Notes under the pieces: model-generated | Told to the model about the DNA's origin: nothing | Seen by the model: the letters and a program-made list of their open reading frames with translations, nothing else | Databases searched by the model: none | Origin: Streptomyces cyaneofuscatus | GTDB lineage: Bacteria > Actinomycetota > Actinomycetes > Streptomycetales > Streptomycetaceae | Assembly (NCBI RefSeq): GCF_000718135.1 | Contig: NZ_JOEM01000012.1 | Span: 140,726 to 204,725 of the forward strand | Direction: 5' to 3' | DNA: 64,000 bases | Made by a program: the position numbers and the translations under genes | Shown: positions 25,178 to 33,816 of the stretch, piece after piece | Position numbering within the stretch: the first letter of the stretch is position 1 | How the letters are laid out: every line of letters starts with the position of its first letter

Positions 25178-27772
25178 TCAGCCGAGCGCGGCCACCAGGT
25201 CGCCCGCGGCCACCCGGTCGAGCCCGCAGCCGTCCACCGGACCGGGCAGCAGCCGGTAGACCGTGCCGCTCACCTTCTCCGGGGCCGCGTCCCCGTTCAC
25301 CACCGCGAGGAACACTCGCTTCCCGGCCGCCGCCCGCTCCATCGCGGCGACCCTGTCTGCGGGCCCCGTACCGTGCGGCTCCTCCGTGTCCGGGGTGCGG
25401 AGCGTGCGTATCCGCCTCGCGAAGGCGGCCGTGTCCTCCCCGGCCCCGCGCCGGTAGCGCATCAGCCCGTCCCGGCGGGAGACCGCCACCTCGTCGGTCC
25501 GGGCCGCCGCGTGCCACACCGCCAGGTCCCACAGCGTCGTACGCCCCGCCGAGAAGTACTGGTACAGGTCCCTGCCCGCCCGGCCCAGCTCGTCGATGTG
25601 CCGGCTCACGCTGTGGTGGCCCTCCGACGGCGGCAGATGCAGATCGGTCCAGAGGAAGGTGCGCCGCTCCACGTCCGCCACCATCGGCACATGGACCCGG
25701 GAGTGGCCGATCAGGTCGTAGCGCTGGCGGACGGTCCGCGGGTCGAAGTGCGCGACGCGCCCGTCCACCGACGGCAGCGCCATGAACCCGGCGAAGGCGT
25801 CGGGCAGCAGCTCGAAGGGCACGTTGTTGTAGCTGAACACCACCGGCATCGCGAACCGCACCCCGGCCCGGGTGAGTCCGTCCAGGTCCAGGTCGGCGTA
25901 CTCACTGGCGCCCCTAGGTGCGGGCGCGGAGGTCAGGTCGCCGGAGTGCACGGCCACCCGGTTCCGGTACACCAGGTTCGTGTAGTCGCAGAGCCCGAGG
26001 TAGGTCCACTCGGCGTCGAAGAAGGCCACCGACAGGTCGAGGTCGACGATCTCGGCGGGCGGCTGCATCCAGTGCAGGAACATCCGCAGCACCTCGCCCT
26101 CGGGCAACGGCTGCGTACTGCCCCGGGGAACCGCGACCAGCGCTTTGGCCGCCGCGCTCTCGGCGGAGGGCACGGCGAGCGCGGCCAGCCCCTCGTCGAG
26201 CACCGCCAGATCGAAGCGGGAGGAGGTGGAGAGCCGCCGCAGCACCTCGCGCTCCAGCAGCGCGCAGACCCGCTCCACGGTCGGGGCGGGCAGCGGGGGA
26301 CGGGTGTCGTCGAGGGTGTACGAGTGCGTCACCTGGCCCCGGGGGAAGAAGACCCGCCGCCCGCCGGGAACGTCACGGATCCTCAGCCGCCCCAGCGCGG
26401 CCAGCAGCGGACCGGGCCCGGCACCGTCGAGCCCGTGCTCCAGCACGTGCAGCAACGCGTCCGGAGGCACCCCGTCCCCCTCCATCCGCAGCACCTGGTC
26501 GAGCCGGCGCAGCAGGGTGCCCGGGCGCTGGGCGAGGAGAGCGATCACGGTGCCGGTCTCGCCCGCCGCGAACGCCTGCTCGACCCGCCCGGTCCAGGTG
26601 TTGGCCTTGAACAGTGCCCCGTCCGCCCGTACGGCGAGCGGGTTCTCGGCCGCCGTACGCACCAGGGTCGCCGCGAGAGGCTCCGACACCGTGGACACAT
26701 GCGTCGCCCGCAGTACCGCGAAGGCCAGGGCGGCCCGGGGGTGGCGGGCGTGCTGCTCGTTCGGGTGCAGCGTCTCGGCCGCCCGCTTCCACCGCTCGGG
26801 GCGCCGCAGGACGTCCTCGACCAGCGAGGAGGGGTCCAGCGCGTCCAGTACGGCGAGGAGTTCGCGCCGCAGCCCGCGCGGCAGGGACCGGTGCCGGGGC
26901 GTGTCCAGCAGGTCCGCCCCGCCGCCCGACCAGACCGCGAGGAGCCGCAGCACATCGGTGGCGGTGGTCAGCCGGACGGGCAGGACCGCCCGCACGGCGT
27001 CCCGGGTCCGCCGGTCCCGCAGCAGCGTGCCCAGGACCAGCGCCTTCGTCTCCCGTACGGGAATCTCCTCGGGCAGCCAGCCGAGCCCCGCCGGGGTGTG
27101 GGCCAGCAGCGCCACGACGTCGTCCCGGTCCTGCGGAGGCAACGGGGTGCGCCGCGCGAGCAGCCGCCCCAGCGCCGTGACCGCGTCTGCCGCCGCGTCG
27201 GTGCCGAGGACCAACGGCTGCACCGGCCCGGCCGCCGTCTCCACCTGCCGGCGCGGCGGCGCGGGCTTCAGGAACGGGTCGTCGTCGGCGGTGCGGCGGT
27301 GGCAGATCGGACAGCCGGAGTAGTCGGCGCCGTCCCAGCACTCCCGGCACACGAGGTGGGCGCAGGGGGCGACCGGGTGCACGCTGCCGACCGTGGAACA
27401 GAGCACGCACGGCTGATGCGGCCACTGGAGCAGCAGGGTGAACACCCGGTCCACGTACAGCTGGAGCGTGTCGTCCGGCACGGAGGCCGGGAAGCTGCGG
27501 AAGAGCGGCATGTGCGTACGGTCCGCGCCGAGCTCGGCGTCGATGTGCCCCACCAACTGCTTCCCCGCATCGGCCAGCCCGGCGGGCCCGAGCCACGCGA
27601 GGGCGGCGTGCAGAGCCGGTGTGAGGACGAACCCGCGATCCAGGAGCTCGGCCTCCAGGGCCACCAGCCCGGTCGTGGTCGGCGGATCACCGGGCCGGTG
27701 CCCGGCCTCCCCGACGTACACCGTCCGAAGACGGCGGAGCAGCACGGACGACAGCGACGGCGACACGGACAA
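25178..27772 (-). CDS. MXAN_6230/SCO0854-type protein: RING finger plus TerD-like domain
   Basis: An 864-residue soluble protein. Residues 122-157 form a canonical C3HC4 RING finger: C122-x2-C125-x11-C137-x1-H139-x2-C142-x2-C145-x8-C154-x2-C157. The region from about 190 to 500 is helical and of unknown fold. Residues about 570-665 resemble a TerD/calcium-binding stress domain (EIVDLDLSVAFFDAEW... VVFSYNNVPFELL), and the C-terminus is not assignable. NCBI has named this group after MXAN_6230/SCO0854 (from memory); no biochemical role is established. The neighbours give no clue: an exonuclease downstream and a divergent lipid operon upstream. No E1, E2, ubiquitin-like or Ter gene is seen nearby. 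Confidence 0.88.
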   Translation of the reverse strand: MSVSPSLSSVLLRRLRTVYVGEAGHRPGDPPTTTGLVALEAELLDRGFVLTPALHAALAWLGPAGLADAGKQLVGHIDAELGADRTHMPLFRSFPASVPDDTLQLYVDRVFTLLLQWPHQPCVLCSTVGSVHPVAPCAHLVCRECWDGADYSGCPICHRRTADDDPFLKPAPPRRQVETAAGPVQPLVLGTDAAADAVTALGRLLARRTPLPPQDRDDVVALLAHTPAGLGWLPEEIPVRETKALVLGTLLRDRRTRDAVRAVLPVRLTTATDVLRLLAVWSGGGADLLDTPRHRSLPRGLRRELLAVLDALDPSSLVEDVLRRPERWKRAAETLHPNEQHARHPRAALAFAVLRATHVSTVSEPLAATLVRTAAENPLAVRADGALFKANTWTGRVEQAFAAGETGTVIALLAQRPGTLLRRLDQVLRMEGDGVPPDALLHVLEHGLDGAGPGPLLAALGRLRIRDVPGGRRVFFPRGQVTHSYTLDDTRPPLPAPTVERVCALLEREVLRRLSTSSRFDLAVLDEGLAALAVPSAESAAAKALVAVPRGSTQPLPEGEVLRMFLHWMQPPAEIVDLDLSVAFFDAEWTYLGLCDYTNLVYRNRVAVHSGDLTSAPAPRGASEYADLDLDGLTRAGVRFAMPVVFSYNNVPFELLPDAFAGFMALPSVDGRVAHFDPRTVRQRYDLIGHSRVHVPMVADVERRTFLWTDLHLPPSEGHHSVSRHIDELGRAGRDLYQYFSAGRTTLWDLAVWHAAARTDEVAVSRRDGLMRYRRGAGEDTAAFARRIRTLRTPDTEEPHGTGPADRVAAMERAAAGKRVFLAVVNGDAAPEKVSGTVYRLLPGPVDGCGLDRVAAGDLVAALG

Positions 27773-28026
27773 ACAAGCCCCAGGGGAGGAGAGGGAGGAG
27801 GTGTGGGGCGGGGGCGGAGAGTGGGCGCGCTACGGGATTCGGAGAGGTGGAGAAGGAAGCACACCACGGAGCCGCCCCCGCGCAAGAGGGAGCTTAGGGG
27901 GGTGTGTTGGGGCGCGCCATGGATTTATCGGCCCGCCGTCCCTTGGCAGAAGGTGCCAAAGGCTGCTGACACCAGATCTCGCATACTTGTGGGTAACAAC
28001 ATCTAGCCCTCGCCGACGGGCGGCCC

Positions 28027-28032
28027 TACGGT
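28027..28032 (+). promoter_or_regulatory. -10 element of a leaderless promoter (lipid operon)
   Basis: TACGGT ends 6 bases before the ATG at 28039, matching the leaderless pattern seen repeatedly in this window. The rest of the 266-base divergent region (27773-28038) is purine-rich near the RING gene and holds no other feature I can name. Confidence 0.5.
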
Positions 28033-28038
28033 GCTCGC

Positions 28039-28953
28039 ATGGAGCCGAACCTGCCCGATGTCGTGCTGTGGTCAATACCGGCCTTCGTGCTGCTCACCGT
28101 GATCGAGATGGTCAGCTACCGCTTCCATCCGGACGAGGACGCGGCCGGATACGACACCAAGGACGCCGCCACCAGCGTCACCATGGGGCTCGGCAGCCTC
28201 GGGTTCGACCTGCTGTGGAAGATCCCCATCCTCGCCATCTACATGGGGGTCTACGAGCTGACGCCGCTGCGGGTGCCCGTGGTGTGGTGGACCGTCCTGC
28301 TGATGCTCCTGGCCCAGGACTTCTTCTACTACTGGTCCCACCGCGGCCACCACGTCATCCGGATCCTGTGGGCCTGCCACGTGGTCCACCACTCCAGCCG
28401 GAAGTTCAACCTCACCACCGCGCTCCGCCAGCCCTGGACCTCCGCCACCGTCTGGCCCTTCTACCTCCCGCTGATCGCCTGCGGTGTGCACCCGGCGGCG
28501 CTCGCGTTCTGCCAGTCGGCCAACCTCGTCTACCAGTTCTGGGTCCACACCGAGCGCGTCGGCAAGCTCCCGCGCCCCTTCGAGTACGTCCTCAACACGC
28601 CCTCCCACCACCGCGTCCACCACGCCTCGCAGGGCAGCTACCTGGACCGCAACTACGGGGGCATCCTGATCATCTGGGACCGGATGTTCGGGTCCTTCGC
28701 GGCCGAGACCGAGCGGCCCGTCTACGGGCTCACCAAGAACATCTCCACCCACAACCCGTTGCGCGTCGCCACCCATGAGTACGCCGCGATCGCCCGGGAC
28801 GTCCGGGCCGCCGGGAGCTGGAGCGAGCGCGCCGGGCGGGTCTTCCGGGGGCCGGGCTGGCAGCCCGCTCCGAAGCCCGCTGCCCTACCGGTCGATCCAC
28901 CCGCGCCCGCCCCCGTACCCGCGCAGGCCGCCGCCCCGGAACTCACTCGATGA
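28039..28953 (+). CDS. Alkylglycerol monooxygenase-like fatty acid hydroxylase superfamily membrane protein
   Basis: A 304-residue integral membrane di-iron oxygenase. Transmembrane segments lie at about residues 10-28, 50-72, 82-100 and 140-160. The histidine boxes are SHRGHH near 98, HVVHHSS near 113 and NTPSHHRVHHAS near 193. It also carries NLTTALRQ, LVYQFWVHTE, DRNYGGILIIWDRMFG, VYGLT and GPGWQP, which strongly recall mammalian alkylglycerol monooxygenase (TMEM195) rather than sterol desaturases or carotene hydroxylases. The stop overlaps the ATG of the YhhN lysoplasmalogenase gene, so ether-lipid cleavage is a plausible role. Pro/Ala-rich tail at the C-terminus. Confidence 0.88.
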   Translation: MEPNLPDVVLWSIPAFVLLTVIEMVSYRFHPDEDAAGYDTKDAATSVTMGLGSLGFDLLWKIPILAIYMGVYELTPLRVPVVWWTVLLMLLAQDFFYYWSHRGHHVIRILWACHVVHHSSRKFNLTTALRQPWTSATVWPFYLPLIACGVHPAALAFCQSANLVYQFWVHTERVGKLPRPFEYVLNTPSHHRVHHASQGSYLDRNYGGILIIWDRMFGSFAAETERPVYGLTKNISTHNPLRVATHEYAAIARDVRAAGSWSERAGRVFRGPGWQPAPKPAALPVDPPAPAPVPAQAAAPELTR

Positions 28954-29630
28954 GCGCCACCGCGTCCCGCCCCGCCCCGTCGGGGACGGCAGGGACCGGG
29001 CGGTTCGCGCGGCCGCTCCTCGGGGCCTTCCTGGTCGCCGCCGTCGTCGACCTCGCGGGGCTCCTCGCCGGGCTCGACACCGTCCACCTGGTCGCCAAGC
29101 CGCTGCTGATGCCGCTGCTCGCCGCGTACGCCGCCGTCCGGTGCGGGCCCCGGCTGCTCATCGCGGCCCTGCTGTTCGGGTGGGGCGGGGACGTGTTCCT
29201 GCTCGCCGACAACGACCTGGCGTTCCTCCTCGGGATGGGGTCCTTCGCCGTCGGCCATGTCTGCTATCTGACGCTGTTCGGGCGGGGGCAGGCCCGGACC
29301 CGTGCGTCCCTGGCCGCGGGGATCGCGTACGCCGTCGTCCTCACCGTCTTCCTCGTCCTGATCTGGTCCGACCTCCCCGCGGAGCTGCGCGTTCCGGTGG
29401 CCGGCTACAGCCTGCTGCTCACCGCGATGGCCTGGCGGGCCGGTGTGCTCGGACGGTACGCCGCGGCCGGCGGGGCGCTCTTCCTGCTCTCCGACGCCCT
29501 CATCGCCACCGGCATCGCGGAGTGGCCCCGGCTGCCCGCCCCCGACTTCTGGGTGATGCTCACCTACATCGCCGCGCAGCTCCTGCTGGCCCTCGGGGTG
29601 CTCAGGGCGGGGCGGGCCGGCCGCCCGTAG
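28950..29630 (+). CDS. Lysoplasmalogenase-like membrane protein (YhhN/TMEM86 family)
   Basis: A 226-residue membrane protein with about eight hydrophobic segments. Signature features are KPLLMPLLAAYAA near residue 50, LLIAALLFGWGGDVFLL near 70, and SDALIATG near 175, matching the YhhN family whose human members TMEM86A/B hydrolyse the vinyl-ether bond of lysoplasmalogens. It overlaps the AGMO-like gene by 4 bases (ATGA), so the two are translated together. No other gene follows in the operon. Confidence 0.9.
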   Translation: MSATASRPAPSGTAGTGRFARPLLGAFLVAAVVDLAGLLAGLDTVHLVAKPLLMPLLAAYAAVRCGPRLLIAALLFGWGGDVFLLADNDLAFLLGMGSFAVGHVCYLTLFGRGQARTRASLAAGIAYAVVLTVFLVLIWSDLPAELRVPVAGYSLLLTAMAWRAGVLGRYAAAGGALFLLSDALIATGIAEWPRLPAPDFWVMLTYIAAQLLLALGVLRAGRAGRP

Positions 29631-29670
29631 GAGTTCCGTAGGAATACGGAGTCAGGAGTACGGACGTACG

Positions 29671-29710
29671 AGCAGGGGCCCGGGGAAAGATCCCCCTGGC
29701 CCCGCTCATC
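29671..29710. terminator. Probable terminator between convergent YhhN and subtilase genes
   Basis: A GC-rich hairpin: CCGGGG/CCCC within GGGGCC/GGCCCC and GAGC/GCTC arms (29671-29708), with a bulged A on the left arm and a GGGGAAAGATCCCC core. It lies between two convergent genes. Weaker than the other terminators listed because the stem is interrupted. Confidence 0.5.
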
Positions 29711-29724
29711 GTTGCGTCATCCGC

Positions 29725-31263
29725 CTACCAGCGGACCGCGTCCAGCGCGTCGACCACTCCGGCTCCGTAGAAGCCGTTGTAGCTCTTGCCGCCCTCGCAG
29801 ACCGCGTCGATGACCCCGTCACCGTTGTAGTCGTACGGCTCGCCGCACGCCTTCGCGTCCGCCTGGAGGCCCAGCAGGACCTTCACCGCGGCCGGTGAGG
29901 CGTAGGGGTGGCGGGACTTGATCAGGGCCACGACGCCCGCGACGTGCGGGGACGCCATCGACGTGCCGGCCTTGTAGCCGAACCTGCCGCCGGGCAGCGT
30001 CGAGAGGATCAGCCCGTTGACGGCCGGCGGCTCGGGGGTCTGGTAGATCGTCGAGTCACCGCCGGGGGCGGCGACGTCGATGACGCCCTTGCCGTAGTTC
30101 GAGTACGAGGACTTCAGGCCCTTGGCGCCCGTCGCCGAGACCGTCACCACGCCCGGCAGCATGGTCGGGACGTCGGGGCAGACCCGCGGGTCGATCGTCC
30201 GGGTGACCGGCTCGGTGTCGTTCGGGCTGGTCCGGTCCTCGATGGTGTCGGAGGACAGGTCGTGGCGGGCGTTGCCCGCCGCGGCGACGTTGACCGTGCC
30301 CTTGCGCTCGGCGTACTTGGCGGCGCGGGTGAGCGACTCGACCAGGGCGCCCTGGTCCGGGTCGTTCTTGCAGGCGAAGAGCCAGGGGTCGGTGTAGTAG
30401 CTGTTGTTCGTGACGTCGACGCCGTGCTCGGCCGCCCAGAGGAAGCCGCAGACGACGGCCTCGGTGTAGAAGAGGCCGTCCGGGGTGGAGACCTTGATGC
30501 CGGAGACCTTCACACCCGGCGCCACCCCCGTCACGCCGAATCCGTTCTTCGCGGCGGCGATGGTGCCCGCCACATGGGTGCCGTGGTCGCTCTCGCCCGC
30601 CGCCGGCCGCCAGGAGCCGTCGGTGGTGTCCGGAGCGCCCGTGACGCAGTTGACGGAGGCGGCGCGGTCGAAGTTGGGCGCCAGGTCCGGGTGGGTGTCG
30701 TCGACGCCCGTGTCGATGACGGCGACCGTCACCTTCTTCGAGCCGAGCGACTTCTGGTGCGCCTTGTCCGCCTTGATCGCGGGCAGCGACCACTGCAGCG
30801 GCTCCAGCGGGTCCTCCTCCGCCGTCGCCTGGGCGGCCGCGGCCGCCGCCTGGGCCTCGGTCAGCGGCTGCGCTATGGCGCCGACGTCCTTGGTGGCCTG
30901 GGGCACGATCGGGTTGGTCCGGGTCGCGCCCGCCGACTGCACGCCCCGTACGCGGCGGATCGTTTCGCCGAAGGCCGGGTTCTGCGAGTGGGCGACGATG
31001 ACGCCGATCTGGTCGTACGAGATGACGACCGTGCCGCCGGCCTGCGTGATGGCCTTCTTCACCTGCTGGACGGCGGTGCGGCCGCTGCCGGTGTTGACGA
31101 CGTAACTCAGCTTCGGTCCGTCGGTCCGCGGGGTCGCGGTGGCCGGTGCGCCGGTGGGCGCCGCCGTGGCCGACGTCGCCGGCAGGAAGCCGAGCGAGGC
31201 GACGAGCGCGAGTCCGACGGGCAGCGCGAGCGCGCGGGTCCGTCTCGATGCCAGATGAGCCAT
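29725..31263 (-). CDS. Secreted S8 family (subtilisin-like) serine protease
   Basis: A 512-residue exported peptidase. Signal peptide residues 1-36 (basic start, TRALALPVGLALVASLGFLPATSATA). An inhibitor-I9-like propeptide covers about 48-140. The catalytic domain contains Asp in TVAVIDTGVDDTHPDL near 185, His in SDHGTHVAGTIAAA near 230, and Ser in GTSMASPHVAGVVALI near 432. The C-terminus ends right after the catalytic fold, apart from a Ca-loop-like DYNGDGVID segment near 480, so no cell-wall anchor is present and the enzyme is released. Other streptomycetes carry many paralogues. Confidence 0.95.
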   Translation of the reverse strand: MAHLASRRTRALALPVGLALVASLGFLPATSATAAPTGAPATATPRTDGPKLSYVVNTGSGRTAVQQVKKAITQAGGTVVISYDQIGVIVAHSQNPAFGETIRRVRGVQSAGATRTNPIVPQATKDVGAIAQPLTEAQAAAAAAQATAEEDPLEPLQWSLPAIKADKAHQKSLGSKKVTVAVIDTGVDDTHPDLAPNFDRAASVNCVTGAPDTTDGSWRPAAGESDHGTHVAGTIAAAKNGFGVTGVAPGVKVSGIKVSTPDGLFYTEAVVCGFLWAAEHGVDVTNNSYYTDPWLFACKNDPDQGALVESLTRAAKYAERKGTVNVAAAGNARHDLSSDTIEDRTSPNDTEPVTRTIDPRVCPDVPTMLPGVVTVSATGAKGLKSSYSNYGKGVIDVAAPGGDSTIYQTPEPPAVNGLILSTLPGGRFGYKAGTSMASPHVAGVVALIKSRHPYASPAAVKVLLGLQADAKACGEPYDYNGDGVIDAVCEGGKSYNGFYGAGVVDALDAVRW

Positions 31264-31610
31264 GGGTTCTCCACATCATCCGTGCCGGTCGACCGGACAC
31301 CTGGCGTGTTCGGTCGCGTACATGACGAGTGAAGCTATCGCCGATCTTCCTGGCACATCAACGATTTGGGGCAAGTGAGTTCGAAGAGTGCACCTGTGCG
31401 GCCGAATGTGTACGGGCGACTTCAGGCCACCGGGACGGAGGGGCTTCCGGTCACCGGGATGAGGCCGAGAAGGCGAAAGATCCGGTGAACCGCTTCGTCG
31501 CGCCCTCCGTGCCGTTGTCCAGGAGGCACATCACCGTCCCCCGGTATCGAGGCCTCCCTATGACACCCACCGTCCCCCAGATCACCGCACCCGCGTCGCG
31601 AGGAGATTCC
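31264..31610. other. Divergent intergenic region with a 12-bp palindrome
   Basis: This 347-base region serves the leftward protease and the rightward DUF485-symporter operon. It contains CCGGTCGACCGG, a perfect 12-bp palindrome, at 31285-31296, close to the protease start codon, and a potential operator. The in-frame extension upstream of the DUF485 gene lacks codon bias and homology. Nothing else recognisable is seen. Confidence 0.4.
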
Positions 31611-31976
31611 GTGGCTACCGATGCACCGCCGCCCGAGGGCCGTTCCGACACCAGCCCGGCCCAGCCCACCACCGAGGCGTTCAACGCGGTGCAGGCGAGT
31701 GCCGAGTTCGCCGACCTGCGCCGCTCGTTCCGCTCCTTCGCCTTCCCGCTCACCATCGCCTTCGTGACCTGGTACCTGCTCTACGTCCTGCTCTGCAACT
31801 ACGCGGGCGGCTTCATGAGCACCAAGGTCGTCGGCAACATCAACATGGCGCTCGTCCTCGGCCTCGCCCAGTTCGCCACCACCTTCCTCATCGCCGTGCT
31901 CTACTCCCGGCACGCCGCCAGCAAGCTCGACCCGAAGGCCGAAGCGATCAAGTCCCGTATGGAGGCCGACGTATGA
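31611..31976 (+). CDS. DUF485 family membrane protein, partner of ActP-type symporter
   Basis: A 121-residue protein: a polar N-terminus of about 35 residues, then the DUF485 domain with FADLRRSFRSFAFPLTIAFVTWYLLYVLLCNYAG and a second membrane helix (GNINMALVLGLAQFATTFLIAVLYSRHA). The GTG at 31611 is chosen because AGGAG lies 5 bases before it. Its stop overlaps the start of the symporter gene (ATGA), the typical yjcH-actP arrangement, so it probably supports the transporter. Confidence 0.92.
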   Translation: MATDAPPPEGRSDTSPAQPTTEAFNAVQASAEFADLRRSFRSFAFPLTIAFVTWYLLYVLLCNYAGGFMSTKVVGNINMALVLGLAQFATTFLIAVLYSRHAASKLDPKAEAIKSRMEADV

Positions 31977-33616
31977 GCGCCGCCCACACCCTCTATCCGG
32001 CCGTCCAGCTCGCCGCCACCGAAGGCGCGAGCGAGCACCGGCCACTGATCATCACCCTGTTCGCCGCCTTCGTCGTGGCGACCCTCTTCATCACCGTGTG
32101 GGCGGGCCGCCAGACCAAGAGCGCCTCCGACTTCTACGCGGGCGGCCGCCAGTTCACCGGCTTCCAGAACGGGCTCGCGGTCTCCGGCGACTACATGTCC
32201 GCGGCGTCCTTCCTGGGCATCGCGGGCGCCATCGCCCTCTTCGGATACGACGGCTTCCTCTACTCCATCGGTTTCCTCGTCGCCTGGCTCGTCGCCCTGC
32301 TCCTGGTCGCCGAACCGCTGCGCAACTCCGGCCGCTACACCATGGGCGACGTCCTCGCCTACCGGATGCGCCAGCGCCCCGTCCGTACCGCCGCCGGTAC
32401 GTCCACGATCGTCGTCTCGATCTTCTACCTGCTGGCCCAGATGGCCGGTGCCGGCGTCCTCGTCTCGCTGCTGCTCGGCATCACCAGCGACTTCGGGAAG
32501 ATCGTCATCGTCGCCCTGGTCGGCGTCCTCATGATCCTGTACGTCACCATCGGCGGCATGAAGGGCACCACCTGGGTGCAGATGGTCAAGGCCGTCCTGC
32601 TCATCGCGGGCACCCTGCTCATCACCTTCCTGATCCTGCTGAAGTTCAACTTCAACATCTCCGACCTGCTCGGCACCGCCGCCAGCAACAGCGGCAAGGG
32701 AGCGGCCTTCCTGGAGCCCGGCCTGAAGTACGGCGCCACCGGCGTCTCGAAGCTGGACTTCATCTCCCTCGGCATCGCCCTGGTCCTCGGCACCGCGGGC
32801 CTGCCGCACATCCTGATCCGCTTCTACACCGTGCCCACCGCCAAGGCCGCCCGTAAGTCCGTGAACTGGGCGATCGGCATCATCGGCGCCTTCTACCTGA
32901 TGACGATCGTGCTGGGCTTCGGCGCCGCGGCGATCCTCAAGCCCGGCGACATCATCGCCTCCAACAAGGCGGGCAACACGGCGGCACCACTCGCCGCACT
33001 GGAGATCGGCGGCGGCTCCGGATCCACCGGCGGCGCCATCCTCCTCGCGGTGATCTCCGCCGTCGCCTTCGCGACCATCCTCGCCGTCGTCGCCGGACTC
33101 ACCCTCGCCTCCTCCTCGTCCTTCGCGCACGACATCTACGCCAACGTGATCCGCAAGGGGAAGGCCACCGAGAAGGAGGAGGTCCGCGCCGCACGCTGGG
33201 CCACCGTCGCCATCGGCATCGTCTCCATCGCACTCGGCGCGCTCGCCCGCGACCTCAACGTGGCCGGCCTGGTGGCCCTCGCCTTCGCGGTCGCCGCCTC
33301 CGCCAACCTGCCGACGATCCTCTACAGCCTCTTCTGGAAGCGCTTCACCACCCAGGGGGCCCTCTGGTCCATCTACGGCGGGCTCTCCTCCTCCGTCCTG
33401 CTGGTGCTCTTCTCGCCGGTCGTCTCCTCGAAGCCGACCTCGATGTTCCCGAGCGTCGACTTCGCCTGGTTCCCGCTGGAGAACCCTGGCCTGATCTCGA
33501 TCCCGCTGGGCTTCCTGCTCGGCTGGCTCGGCTCGGTGATCGGCAAGGAGAAGCCCGACACCGACAAGTACGCCGAGCTGGAGGTCAAGTCCCTCACCGG
33601 CACCGGAGCGCACTGA
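31973..33616 (+). CDS. actP: Sodium/solute symporter, ActP (acetate permease) type
   Basis: A 547-residue membrane protein of the SSS family with about 13 transmembrane segments. Conserved segments include SASDFYAGGRQFTGFQNGLAVSGDYMSAASFLG, GLPHILIRFYTVPTAKAARKSVNWA and TLASSSSFAHDIYANV, which are the signatures of the acetate/glycolate (ActP) and related monocarboxylate symporters. The gene overlaps the DUF485 gene. A strong terminator follows at 33663. Substrate specificity (acetate, propionate or pyruvate) cannot be read from sequence. Confidence 0.93.
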   Translation: MSAAHTLYPAVQLAATEGASEHRPLIITLFAAFVVATLFITVWAGRQTKSASDFYAGGRQFTGFQNGLAVSGDYMSAASFLGIAGAIALFGYDGFLYSIGFLVAWLVALLLVAEPLRNSGRYTMGDVLAYRMRQRPVRTAAGTSTIVVSIFYLLAQMAGAGVLVSLLLGITSDFGKIVIVALVGVLMILYVTIGGMKGTTWVQMVKAVLLIAGTLLITFLILLKFNFNISDLLGTAASNSGKGAAFLEPGLKYGATGVSKLDFISLGIALVLGTAGLPHILIRFYTVPTAKAARKSVNWAIGIIGAFYLMTIVLGFGAAAILKPGDIIASNKAGNTAAPLAALEIGGGSGSTGGAILLAVISAVAFATILAVVAGLTLASSSSFAHDIYANVIRKGKATEKEEVRAARWATVAIGIVSIALGALARDLNVAGLVALAFAVAASANLPTILYSLFWKRFTTQGALWSIYGGLSSSVLLVLFSPVVSSKPTSMFPSVDFAWFPLENPGLISIPLGFLLGWLGSVIGKEKPDTDKYAELEVKSLTGTGAH

Positions 33617-33662
33617 GAGAAGGAATTCACCGAGCCGTTCGGTGCATCCGCCACCCCCTGGT

Positions 33663-33698
33663 CCGGGCCGCGTCGTAGAGTCCTACGACGCGGCCCGG
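33663..33698. terminator. Terminator after the symporter gene
   Basis: A perfect 16-bp stem (33663-33678 with 33683-33698) around a 4-base loop (AGTC), 46 bases after the stop codon. It isolates the symporter operon from moaA. Confidence 0.82.
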
Positions 33699-33816
33699 CC
33701 GCACCTCGTGGCAAACGGGCCCCTGCGATGTCAGCGGTCTCACGTAGGCTCGGAAGAGATCGACCGCACCGACACCACACCGACCGCACCGACACCACCG
33801 GGGGAGGAGAGCCACC

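Noticed and set aside
25130..28006. A 958-codon plus-strand frame opposite the RING/TerD gene
   Set aside because: The minus-strand protein has an exact RING motif and normal composition; the plus-strand product is Arg/His/Gln/Pro-rich and lacks motifs.
31329..31610. N-terminal extension of the DUF485 protein in an open frame
   Set aside because: The GTG at 31611 has a good AGGAG at 5 bases and begins the conserved protein; the extension is not conserved.
31901..33613. A 570-codon minus-strand frame opposite the ActP-type symporter
   Set aside because: Antisense shadow with Gly/Asp/Glu bias; the plus-strand transporter has clear SSS family motifs.
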